Assembly (NCBI RefSeq): GCF_003259895.1
Contig: NZ_QLME01000016.1
Location: 1-64,000, forward strand
Direction of reading: 5' to 3'
From: Halanaerobium saccharolyticum
GTDB lineage: Bacteria > Bacillota > Halanaerobiia > Halanaerobiales > Halanaerobiaceae
Length of the DNA: 64,000 bases
The translations under genes and the position numbers were made by a program. This document shows, piece by piece, positions 36,836-44,824 of this stretch (positions within the stretch are counted from its first letter, which is position 1; each line of letters begins with the position of its first letter). The notes beneath the pieces were generated by a model. The model searched no databases and was not told the DNA's origin. It saw nothing but the letters and a program-made list of their open reading frames with translations.

Positions 36836-37870
36836 TTACTGTTCTGGCCATTCTGATTCAGGTACATTTTTATATACTTCTTCCATTTCGTGGAATCCAT
36901 CTTCGATAACTGTATCTACCATATTACCTTTATGAACCTGAACTGGAGTCAGAAGAATAGAAGGTACATCATATTCACCATTATTAATGGCACCATTAGT
37001 TTCTACTTCTTCTCCTCTGGCCATCTTAACTGCAATTTCAGCACCACTAGTTGCTAAATTCTGAATAGGTTTATAAATAGTCATAGTTTGAGTTCCTTCA
37101 ACAACTCTCTGAACAGCAGCAAGGTCAGCATCCTGTCCGGAAACCAATACTTCTCCAGCTAAACCCTGTTCGGCCAGGGCCTCAATTGCTCCACCAGCTG
37201 TACTATCATTTGAAGCAACAATAACATCGATATCATTATTATTTGCTGTTAAAGCATTTTCAATGATGCTTAATGCTTCCTGTGGTAACCAGTCTTTAGC
37301 CCACTGATCTCCAACAACTTCAATTTTACCTTCGTCAATATAAGGCTGCAGTACATTCATCTGTCCTTCTCTAAATAACTTTGCATTATTATCAGTTGGA
37401 GAACCACCTAATAAGAAATACTTACCTTCAGGCTGTCTTTCAACTAAAAACTCTGCCTGCAGTTCACCTACGCGAACATTATCAAAGGAAAGATAATAAT
37501 CCACTTCACTATCCATTAACATTCTATCATAAGCAAGTACAGGTACATCATTGGCATGAGCTTCTCTAACAATACTTCCCATTACCTGACCATTATGGGG
37601 TACAACTACCAATACATCGATACCCTGAGTAATTAAGTTTTCTGCCTGTGACAGCTGAACCATGTCATCACCATTAGCAGACTGAACCAGCACTTCTGCT
37701 CCTAATTCTTCAGCCCGTTCTACGAAAATATCTCTGTCATGCTGCCATCTCTCAAGTCTTAAGTTATCCATTGATAGTCCAATTGTAATACCATCCTGAG
37801 CCATTACACCAAAAGATCCTAAAAATAGTACAACTGCTAACAATGTTGAAATAACAATACTTTTTCTCAT
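36836..37870 (-). CDS. xylF: D-xylose-binding periplasmic-type protein
   Basis: 344 residues with a signal peptide (about 1-24, FGVMAQ). The segments GLSMDNLRLERWQHDRDIF, VLAYDRML and the late GQDADLAAVQRV match XylF, including the tryptophan/arginine sugar-contact region. Cargo D-xylose. It heads xylFGH under copy B of the shared promoter module, with an SD-like element in its leader. Confidence 0.94.
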   Translation of the reverse strand: MRKSIVISTLLAVVLFLGSFGVMAQDGITIGLSMDNLRLERWQHDRDIFVERAEELGAEVLVQSANGDDMVQLSQAENLITQGIDVLVVVPHNGQVMGSIVREAHANDVPVLAYDRMLMDSEVDYYLSFDNVRVGELQAEFLVERQPEGKYFLLGGSPTDNNAKLFREGQMNVLQPYIDEGKIEVVGDQWAKDWLPQEALSIIENALTANNNDIDVIVASNDSTAGGAIEALAEQGLAGEVLVSGQDADLAAVQRVVEGTQTMTIYKPIQNLATSGAEIAVKMARGEEVETNGAINNGEYDVPSILLTPVQVHKGNMVDTVIEDGFHEMEEVYKNVPESEWPEQ

Positions 37871-37940
37871 TAAATTAATCCCCCTTAAATTTTTATGAAG
37901 TTAAAACTAAAATCTAATTCATTTTATTTTTTTATTCTTA

Positions 37941-37950
37941 TCCCTCCCTC
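37941..37950 (-). promoter_or_regulatory. SD-like element with no gene in the xylF leader
   Basis: Minus strand AGAGGGAGGGATAA about 73 bases before the xylF start, followed by no useful reading frame. The real ribosome binding site (AAGGGGGATT) lies next to the ATG. Confidence 0.4.
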
Positions 37951-37968
37951 TGTAATTCTTATATTGAT

Positions 37969-38045
37969 TTAATTTAAGATTTAATTTAAGTATTAAATTA
38001 ACTCTCTATTTAATAACTTTCTCCATAATTAGTTAAAGTCCTGCA
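37969..38045 (-). promoter_or_regulatory. Shared promoter module, copy B (xylF)
   Basis: TGCAGGA, 31 bases, AGAGAG, then TTAATTTAA-TAC-TTAAATTAA (37981-38001) and one extra half-site (37969-37977). This copy lacks the CTTGAATA segment of the other three. Confidence 0.65.
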
Positions 38046-38083
38046 ATGAAATGTTATTTTTTTTAATATTTAGACATAATATT

Positions 38084-38108
38084 CCGGGCTCTGTCAGACA
38101 GAGCCCGG
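38084..38108 (-). terminator. Terminator of the malEFG-GH3 operon
   Basis: An 11-bp GC-rich stem CCGGGCTCTGT and its complement with a three-base loop, directly after the GH3 stop at 38116. It is a strong structure although the T tract is poor. Confidence 0.8.
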
Positions 38109-38115
38109 TTTTATG

Positions 38116-40467
38116 CTATTTAACCTTAACTTTTGTAAAATAGCCTCTTGCAGCTGTTAATTCAACTTTATCACCTTTAAGCTCTATAACATCTTCCAAT
38201 CTGATATCAGTTGAAGAACTGCCAATCATAATTTCAAACTCACCAGGTTCAACAACCAGGTTCATATCTTTATCATAAAATGCCAGCTGTTCAGCTTTTA
38301 ATTCAAATTCAACAGTTTTACTTTCTCCTGCCTTTAATTCAACTCTTTTAAAACCTTTGAGTGACTTAATTGGTCTGGTTAGAGAAGCAATTCTGTCATG
38401 AATGTAAAGCTGCACTACTTCTGCTCCGTCCAGCTTACCAGTATTTTTGATATCAACCTTAATTGTTATTGTTTTATTACCTTCAAATTCTTTTGGACTT
38501 ATCTTCAGATTAGAATATTCATAATCTGTATAACTCAACCCAAAACCAAATGGATATAATGGTCTGTTACCTGTAAATACATAATCCCGGTAATGAGACA
38601 TATGGCGGCGGTTATAATGAATTGGAGTTTGGCCAACATTTTTGGGAATTGAAACAGGGAGTTTTCCTGCCGGATTATAATCTCCAAATAATACATCGGC
38701 TACACCATTTCCACCTTCTTCTCCCGGCAGCCAGGCCTCTAAAATTGCATCAGCATTTTCTGCTGTCCATTCAATTGATAGCGGACGTCCATTGACTAAA
38801 ACAACTACTACAGGAGTTCCAGTTTTAATAATTTCTTTGATTAACTTTTCCTGTACTCCAGGCAGATCTAGAGAAGTTCGATCATGGTGTTCTCCGGTGG
38901 TATCAGTAGTATTTTGCAATTCACTTAAGAAAGCCCCTCCTTCAAAATCAACTACATCATCGTCACTGTTTTCATTTTCTCCCATCCCGGAAAGACCTGA
39001 TTTACCACCCACAACTACTACTGCTACCTCAGATTCTTTAGCAGCCATAACAGCTTCTGCAAAACCATCCTGGTTATTATCCATTATGCCACAGCCATTG
39101 GCGTAATTAATTTTTGTATCTGAAGATATTTTATTTTTAATTCCATCCAGTATACTGATAACCTCAACCGCATCCTCTTTGCTGTCAACATGAGCACTAT
39201 AGGCATAATCTCCCAGTAAATTACGGGTGCTGTCTGCCGAAGGTCCGATTACTGCCAGTGAAGATATTTCTTTAGATAAGGGTAATAAATCATCATTGTT
39301 TTTAAGTAAAACCATAGATTTTCGGGCTGATTCCCGGGCCAGCTCTCTCTGCTCTTTTGTTTCAAAAAGACCTGCAATTTTATCTAAATCAACATAGCGC
39401 TGATCAAAAGCATTAACTTTAAATTTATAGCGCAGGTGTCTTCTCACTGACTGATCAATCACAGCTTCTGAAATTAAACCTTCATTTACTGCCTCAACAA
39501 GTTTTTGCCCATAACATTCTGTTTCCGGTAATTCTATATCAAGTCCAGCTTCTAAAGCTTTAATACCTGCTTCCTGCATAGAACGGGCCACCTTATGTTC
39601 ATTATGCAGCATCTTAATACTCCAGTAATCAGATACAACAACCCCATCAAATCCCCATTCTCCTCTTAAAATATCAGTTAATAACTTGCGGGAAGAAGCA
39701 CAGGGTATACCGTCAATATCATGATAGGCATTCATCACTGAACCAGCATTTGCAGTTTTAATTGCCGCTTCAAATGGAAATAGAAAGCTTTCTCTCAGTT
39801 CTCTTTCCGAAATATTCACCGGTGCATGATTGCGCCCACCTTCGGAATAGCTGTGGCCGGCAAAGTGTTTAAGTGTTGCCACAATTCCTTCTGAAAGTTT
39901 ATCTCCCTGCAGTCCTCTAACATAAGAACTAACCATTTCTGCTGCCAGATAGGGATCTTCACCAAAAGTTTCTTCAACTCTACCCCAGCGTAAATCTCTG
40001 GCTACATCTGCCACAGGTGATAGTGCTAAATGAGCTCCAATTGAACGCAGCTGTTTTCTTATAACATCAGTCTGCCTTTCCAATAATTCCGGCTCCCAGC
40101 TGCTGGCAACTCCAATTGATTGAGGAAAGGTTGTTCCACCTTTACCCATATAACCGCTCAAACATTCTTCATGAACAATTGCTGGAATTCCAAGCCGGGT
40201 ATTTTCAGCAATATATTTCTGCATTTTATTTGCCGCATCAGCTGCAGCCTCTGGTTCCAAGGCACTTGCTCCTGCAATCCTGGTAATCTGTCCAATTCCA
40301 TTTTTTAAATATTTAGCTGCTTTTGCCTCAGAAAATTTCCCCTTCTCTAAAATCTTATCCGGTCCAATAGAACCAAGCTGAGCAACTTTTTCCTCTAGAG
40401 TCATTTCTTCTAATAGTTTTTCTACCTTTTCCTCTAAAGAATAATCCTCTAAATTAAATTCTGCCAT
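38116..40467 (-). CDS. GH3 beta-xylosidase/beta-glucosidase, cytoplasmic
   Basis: 783 residues from ATG 40467 (after GGAGAGG; an ATG at 40488 is less well placed). No signal peptide. The GH3 barrel shows VEETFGEDPYL, KHFAGHSYSEGG and the nucleophile D in GVVVSDYWSI. The second domain has GFGLSYTDYEYS and a C-terminal FnIII-like domain follows. The fold differs clearly from the GH3 at 8528-10711 (for example SDYWSI instead of SDCGAI), placing it in another GH3 subgroup. It is last in an operon with a CUT1 importer, so it probably splits the disaccharide or oligosaccharide that importer brings in. Confidence 0.88.
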   Translation of the reverse strand: MAEFNLEDYSLEEKVEKLLEEMTLEEKVAQLGSIGPDKILEKGKFSEAKAAKYLKNGIGQITRIAGASALEPEAAADAANKMQKYIAENTRLGIPAIVHEECLSGYMGKGGTTFPQSIGVASSWEPELLERQTDVIRKQLRSIGAHLALSPVADVARDLRWGRVEETFGEDPYLAAEMVSSYVRGLQGDKLSEGIVATLKHFAGHSYSEGGRNHAPVNISERELRESFLFPFEAAIKTANAGSVMNAYHDIDGIPCASSRKLLTDILRGEWGFDGVVVSDYWSIKMLHNEHKVARSMQEAGIKALEAGLDIELPETECYGQKLVEAVNEGLISEAVIDQSVRRHLRYKFKVNAFDQRYVDLDKIAGLFETKEQRELARESARKSMVLLKNNDDLLPLSKEISSLAVIGPSADSTRNLLGDYAYSAHVDSKEDAVEVISILDGIKNKISSDTKINYANGCGIMDNNQDGFAEAVMAAKESEVAVVVVGGKSGLSGMGENENSDDDVVDFEGGAFLSELQNTTDTTGEHHDRTSLDLPGVQEKLIKEIIKTGTPVVVVLVNGRPLSIEWTAENADAILEAWLPGEEGGNGVADVLFGDYNPAGKLPVSIPKNVGQTPIHYNRRHMSHYRDYVFTGNRPLYPFGFGLSYTDYEYSNLKISPKEFEGNKTITIKVDIKNTGKLDGAEVVQLYIHDRIASLTRPIKSLKGFKRVELKAGESKTVEFELKAEQLAFYDKDMNLVVEPGEFEIMIGSSSTDIRLEDVIELKGDKVELTAARGYFTKVKVK

Positions 40468-40508
40468 TAAAACCTCTCCTTTTTTCAAATAATATTAGCT
40501 TTGTCTGC

Positions 40509-41333
40509 TTAGCCTTTTAACGCTCCAGCAGTCATTCCTTTAATAATATGTTCCTGTAAAAATACATACAGTACAATCAATGGTAAAACTGATAAAAATA
40601 GCGCCGTTAGGGTTAAAGGAATGTTTATTCCATGCTGCCCCTGAAATTCAAATAAACCAAGTGTCAGAATACGTTTACCTGGGCTTGAGGTTAAAACAAG
40701 AGCATAGGCAAACTGATTCCAGAGTAAAGTTAGATTATAAATAGCAACTGTAGAAATTGCCGGTTTAACTAAGGGTAAAATTATATCTTTAAAAATTCTA
40801 AACCTGCTTGCCCCATCTATAATTGCTGCCTCTTCCAGCTCATAAGGTATATCATTTATAAATCCAGTTAAAATGAAAACAGAAATTGGAAGACTAAAAG
40901 CAACATAGGGACCAATCAAAGCTGAAAGTCTATCATATAAACCCATAGAAAGTGTTATCTTATAAATGGGAATCAATGTGGAATGAATCGGAATCATCAT
41001 CCCTGCTAGAAATAAAATATAGACAAGTTTATTAAATTTAAAATCTATGCGTGAGATAGCATAACTGGCTAAGGCGGAAACAATTATAATAATTGCAACA
41101 GATATAAAACAAACTATTATACTATTGATAAAATAAATATAAAATCCAGATTCCATAACTTCGATATAGTTTTGTAAGGTGAAATTAGCCGGTAATGACC
41201 AGACAGGGTTCCGAAAAAACTCAAGTCTGACTTTAAAACTATTCTGAACTAAAAATACAAGTGGATAACCTGTTATAACTAACCAGATTGACAAAAACAA
41301 ATAAATAACTAACTTTTTTATTCTATTAACCAT
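40509..41333 (-). CDS. Sugar ABC importer permease, MalG type (CUT1)
   Basis: 274 residues, six spans, EAA loop YELEEAAIIDGASRFRIFKDIILPLVKP, C-terminus IIKGMTAGALKG. It follows the MalF-type gene by 10 bases. No ATPase accompanies it. Confidence 0.92.
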   Translation of the reverse strand: MVNRIKKLVIYLFLSIWLVITGYPLVFLVQNSFKVRLEFFRNPVWSLPANFTLQNYIEVMESGFYIYFINSIIVCFISVAIIIIVSALASYAISRIDFKFNKLVYILFLAGMMIPIHSTLIPIYKITLSMGLYDRLSALIGPYVAFSLPISVFILTGFINDIPYELEEAAIIDGASRFRIFKDIILPLVKPAISTVAIYNLTLLWNQFAYALVLTSSPGKRILTLGLFEFQGQHGINIPLTLTALFLSVLPLIVLYVFLQEHIIKGMTAGALKG

Positions 41334-41343
41334 CTTCTCTCAC

Positions 41344-42231
41344 CTAATTCCTGACATCTTTTTTGCTGAATCTTAAAAATACAACAGATACTATAAGCGC
41401 AACTAAGAACAAGGCTACAGAAATTGTACTACCATAACCCATATTCATTTCTGTAAAGGATTTTGAATAAAGATAAGTAGCCATTAATTCGGAAGCATGA
41501 TTTGGTCCCCCACCTGTTAGAGCAAAAATCATGGCAAAATATTTAAGTGAACCAACAATAATCAATACAGATGCATTAACTACTGTAGCTCTGAGCATTG
41601 GTAAAGTAACAAAGAAAAACATCTGCCAGTTATTGGCACCATCAATCTCTGCTGCTTCGTATAATTGTTCTGGGATATTTGAGATAGCTGCCATAAAAAT
41701 AATCATATATAGTGGTATAAAACGCCACTGAATTGGAGCTGCTACAGAATAGAAAACAATATCGGGATTTCCAAGCCAGCTCTGTGTTAAGTGTTCCAAC
41801 CCTACTAAATTTAAAACTCCATTAATCAGGCCAAAAGTCGGATCATACATATAACGCCAGAGAAATGCTACAGCAATTGAAGATAATAGCATTGGCACAA
41901 AAAATATAGTTTTAAAAAAACTTGCTCCCTTAATTTTACGGGTTAACAGTACTGCCAAAAATAAAGCAATTGGTATCTGGATTACCAGGGATATTGCTAC
42001 CAATTTAAAGTTGTTTGCCATTGAAGACCAGAATATAGGATCACTTAATAATTCTGCCCAGTTATCAAGCCCTAAAAATTCCATTGCTCCTATACCATCC
42101 CACTCAAAAAAGGAATAATAAGCTGAAAGTGGAATAGGAATAATTAAATACACTAATGAAAAAATAAGGGCTGGCAGCAAAAATAAGGCTGCAATAAAAT
42201 ATTTATTATTCATTAATTCTTTTTTATTCAT
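41344..42231 (-). CDS. Sugar ABC importer permease, MalF type (CUT1)
   Basis: 295 residues from ATG 42231 (GAGGTG upstream; an in-frame start at 42267 would run into the hairpin). Six spans and EAA loop EQLYEAAEIDGANNWQMFFFVTLPMLR. Pairs with the permease at 40509. The binding protein and substrate are upstream. Confidence 0.9.
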   Translation of the reverse strand: MNKKELMNNKYFIAALFLLPALIFSLVYLIIPIPLSAYYSFFEWDGIGAMEFLGLDNWAELLSDPIFWSSMANNFKLVAISLVIQIPIALFLAVLLTRKIKGASFFKTIFFVPMLLSSIAVAFLWRYMYDPTFGLINGVLNLVGLEHLTQSWLGNPDIVFYSVAAPIQWRFIPLYMIIFMAAISNIPEQLYEAAEIDGANNWQMFFFVTLPMLRATVVNASVLIIVGSLKYFAMIFALTGGGPNHASELMATYLYSKSFTEMNMGYGSTISVALFLVALIVSVVFLRFSKKDVRN

Positions 42232-42255
42232 TATTATAACACCTCTTAAATTAGA

Positions 42256-42279
42256 GCAGAGAGGCAAATACCTCTCTGC
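42256..42279. terminator. Intercistronic hairpin after the malE-like gene
   Basis: A 9-bp stem GCAGAGAGG and its complement with a 6-base loop, between the binding-protein stop (42300) and the permease start. Confidence 0.75.
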
Positions 42280-42299
42280 ATTAATTAATTTAGTTAAAT

Positions 42300-43580
42300 T
42301 TATTCACTATAATATTCTTGAGCGGCCTCTTCCATCTGATCAGCTGCTTCCTCAGGAGTCATTTCCATACCAAATAAAGCTTGAGTCGTATTTAAATGAA
42401 CCTGTGCCAGCTCTAATGGTAATGTCTGATCATACCACAGCTGAATATGATTTGCATTTTGACTTGCATCATATATTTTCTTCATAATTGGATCTTCTAT
42501 TTTTTCACCAACACCAGTAAAGGGAGGTATATTACCGATTTCAATTAATTGTTCACCCATCTGAGAATCTGTCAGGTATTTTAGAAATTCTACAGCAGCT
42601 TCTTTATTTGGAGCCTGAGTAGAAACAGAGTAATAATTATCCCCTGGAGTACCAACCAGGTTAGATGGATCTCCTGCACCAGATTCAATTTCCGGGAAGT
42701 TAAAGAAACTAAACTGATCTACCATATCAGAAGCTTCGTTTTTAAAGGAAGAATAGGCCCAACTGCCCATCAAATACATAGCTGCCCGATCGGTATAAAG
42801 CAGGGTTCTGGACTGAGCTGCATTTTCATCAAGACCATTAACCCCATCCGGGAAAGCGCCCATTTCTACCAGTTCCTGAATTCTTCTACCTGCCTCTATA
42901 AATGCCTCATCATTAAAAGCACCTTCTCTACTAATTGCATTCTGTAATGCTTCTGGTCCACCAATTCTATCTACAAGATACATAAAATACATTGAACCAG
43001 GCCATTTATTACTATTGGCCAGAGCAAATGGAGTAATTCCATTTTCAGTAAATGTTTCTACTACATTTAATAATTCATCGTAGGTTTCAGGTACTTCCAG
43101 GTCATATTCCTCAAACAAATCTGTTCTATACCAGACAAGCGCAGGTGATACGTTTGTCACTGGCACACCATACATCTCATTATCAACTCTACCTAAATCA
43201 AGAGCAGCTAGCATAAAGTTATTTTCCCAATCTTCCGTCATGTTGGATTCTAGAGAATAAACTTTATCTGCATCAACATATCTTTCCAGACTTGCACTAC
43301 CCCAGGTCATAAATAAATCTGGTGCATTATCTGCTGACATTGCTGTTCTTAATTTTGTTTTATAATTGTCATTTTGAGTTGGAACATGCTCAATTGTTAC
43401 ATTTGGATTATCTGCCTCAAACCGTTCAATTGCATCTTTAACTGCTGGAGTTGCCTGGTCAGCAGCGGTTCTGATATCCCATAATGTTAAAGTAACCTCG
43501 TCCTGAGCCATAACACTACCAGCAAAAACAAAAGAAAATACCATTAATAAAGTAAGCGATAAAATTAAAACTTTTTTCAT
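42300..43580 (-). CDS. Sugar ABC importer binding protein, MalE type (CUT1)
   Basis: 426 residues from ATG 43580 (GGGAGG upstream; the longer in-frame start at 43631 lacks one). Signal peptide about 1-25 (GSVMAQ), then SBP_bac_1 fold with TLTLWDIRTAAD, DLFMTWGSASLERY and GTPGDNYYSVS. Family members bind xylobiose, cellobiose or similar. With GH3 in the operon a xylo-disaccharide is plausible. The promoter carries shared module copy C. Confidence 0.9.
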   Translation of the reverse strand: MKKVLILSLTLLMVFSFVFAGSVMAQDEVTLTLWDIRTAADQATPAVKDAIERFEADNPNVTIEHVPTQNDNYKTKLRTAMSADNAPDLFMTWGSASLERYVDADKVYSLESNMTEDWENNFMLAALDLGRVDNEMYGVPVTNVSPALVWYRTDLFEEYDLEVPETYDELLNVVETFTENGITPFALANSNKWPGSMYFMYLVDRIGGPEALQNAISREGAFNDEAFIEAGRRIQELVEMGAFPDGVNGLDENAAQSRTLLYTDRAAMYLMGSWAYSSFKNEASDMVDQFSFFNFPEIESGAGDPSNLVGTPGDNYYSVSTQAPNKEAAVEFLKYLTDSQMGEQLIEIGNIPPFTGVGEKIEDPIMKKIYDASQNANHIQLWYDQTLPLELAQVHLNTTQALFGMEMTPEEAADQMEEAAQEYYSE

Positions 43581-43670
43581 AAAATTATTCCTCCCTTTTA
43601 ATTTGAAATTCATAGATTTTTCAACTCTCAAAGTTAGTAATTAAAACAAGAGAACATTTATCCCTCCTTT

Positions 43671-43680
43671 AAAATGTTAC
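43671..43680 (-). promoter_or_regulatory. SD-like element in the malE-like leader
   Basis: Minus strand AAAGGAGGGATAA about 92 bases before the gene start. Here an ATG follows at five bases and opens a 7-codon frame (MFSCFNY, then stop), so a leader peptide is possible. The other three copies lack such a frame. Confidence 0.4.
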
Positions 43681-43708
43681 ATTTTGAAACATAAAATTAG
43701 AAAATTTA

Positions 43709-43784
43709 TTAATTTAACCATTAATTTAACCGATAAATTAACTCTCTAATATTATTATTCAACACTCAGCCAAAAAATCCTGCA
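43709..43784 (-). promoter_or_regulatory. Shared promoter module, copy C (malE-like gene)
   Basis: TGCAGGA, 30 bases with GTTGAATA, AGAGAG, then the inverted half-sites TTAATTTAt-CGG-TTAAATTAA (43721-43741) and a third half-site at 43709-43717, all separated by three bases. The gap 43581-43896 holds only this, the SD-like element and the terminator at 43828. Confidence 0.65.
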
Positions 43785-43827
43785 AGAAATTTCAGATTTT
43801 TTTGTGATTCTCTTAAAAAATCAAAAA

Positions 43828-43849
43828 AGCTGCTAAATTAATAGCAGCT
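43828..43849 (-). terminator. Terminator of the dehydratase-aldolase operon
   Basis: Stem AGCTGCTA/TAGCAGCT with a 6-base loop, followed on the minus strand by TTTTTT and more T. It lies about 50 bases after the aldolase stop. Confidence 0.85.
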
Positions 43850-43896
43850 CGCACAGAATTATTATTCTCTTGAATTTTTATCCATTATTAAATTTT

Positions 43897-44793
43897 TTAT
43901 ATTAATTCAGCTTCCCTTAGAATCCTTTTAATTTTCAAAGTCTGTTCATTATTTAATAACCCAACCGGTTCCTTACAAACTGCATTTAAATTACTCCCGC
44001 TTAAAGAAACAGCCTTTTTTATTGCCGGGAAAAAAGGATCAGAAACACTGTATATTCCCATCATAATATTAATTTTTCGGGATATTAGTTTTAGTTTACT
44101 AAAATCATTTTTTTGATATGAATTATAGAATTCAGTAAATAATTGAGGAGCAACATTCGACAATCCACCAATCAAGCCATTTCCTCCATTGAGAAGATTG
44201 GGGAGAAAATATTCGTCAAAACCAGAGTAAACTGCAAACTCTCTATCCAGTGTTAATTTGACTTTCTGGATCAACTCTCTAGTGTGGCTGATGGTATCCA
44301 GTGTATCTTTAATTCCCACAATATTGTTATAGTTTTTTGCCAGTTTAAAAACTGTTTCCGCAGAAATATTTACCCCACTGCGAGCAGGAAAATTATAGAG
44401 ATATAAATCCAGATCAACATTTTTAGCTATATAACTATAATAATTGTAAAGAATTTGTTGATTAAACTGGAAAAAATAAGGAGTTATTACAGCTGCTCCA
44501 TCTACCCCTTCTTTTCTGGCAAAATTACTTAATTCTATTACATCTTCTGCTGCTGTGCCACCGGTTCCTACCAGTACTGGAACTCTATTAGCAACTATTT
44601 GAACAGCAAAAGAAATCAGCTCCTTTTTTTCTTTTAAGGTCATTGCAAAAAACTCTCCGATACTTCCTAAAAACAAAATACCGTTTACTCCACCCTGAAT
44701 AAGATTTTCAATATGTTCTTTTGTTGCTTTATAATCATTGTTTTTGTTTTCATCAAAAACTGTAATGGTTGGTGTTATAATACCCTTAATCAA
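43897..44793 (-). CDS. 2-keto-3-deoxy-sugar-acid aldolase, YagE/YjhH-like (DHDPS family)
   Basis: Class I aldolase of the DapA superfamily, 298 residues. Schiff-base lysine K162 in GIKDT, catalytic tyrosine Y133 in YNFPA, and VGTGGT at about 75-80. The segments GTGGT, YNFPA and GIKDT match, from memory, E. coli YagE and YjhH, which split 2-keto-3-deoxy-xylonate to pyruvate and glycolaldehyde. The partner gene 31 bases upstream is a YjhG/YagF-like dehydratase, the same pairing as in E. coli. A KDG aldolase role, which would also serve the glucuronate pathway, is the main alternative. Confidence 0.85.
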   Translation of the reverse strand: MIKGIITPTITVFDENKNNDYKATKEHIENLIQGGVNGILFLGSIGEFFAMTLKEKKELISFAVQIVANRVPVLVGTGGTAAEDVIELSNFARKEGVDGAAVITPYFFQFNQQILYNYYSYIAKNVDLDLYLYNFPARSGVNISAETVFKLAKNYNNIVGIKDTLDTISHTRELIQKVKLTLDREFAVYSGFDEYFLPNLLNGGNGLIGGLSNVAPQLFTEFYNSYQKNDFSKLKLISRKINIMMGIYSVSDPFFPAIKKAVSLSGSNLNAVCKEPVGLLNNEQTLKIKRILREAELI

Positions 44794-44824
44794 TATTTTA
44801 TCCTCCTAACAAATAATCATCTCT

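Noticed and set aside
43645-43672. Seven-codon frame MFSCFNY after the SD-like element in the malE-like leader
   Set aside because: The other three leaders with the same element have no equivalent frame, so a shared stabilising role explains it better than a peptide. Kept only as a note.
43897-44793. Dihydrodipicolinate synthase of lysine synthesis (dapA)
   Set aside because: YNFPA and GIKDT contexts and the dehydratase partner match the YagE/YjhH aldolases; no lysine genes are adjacent.
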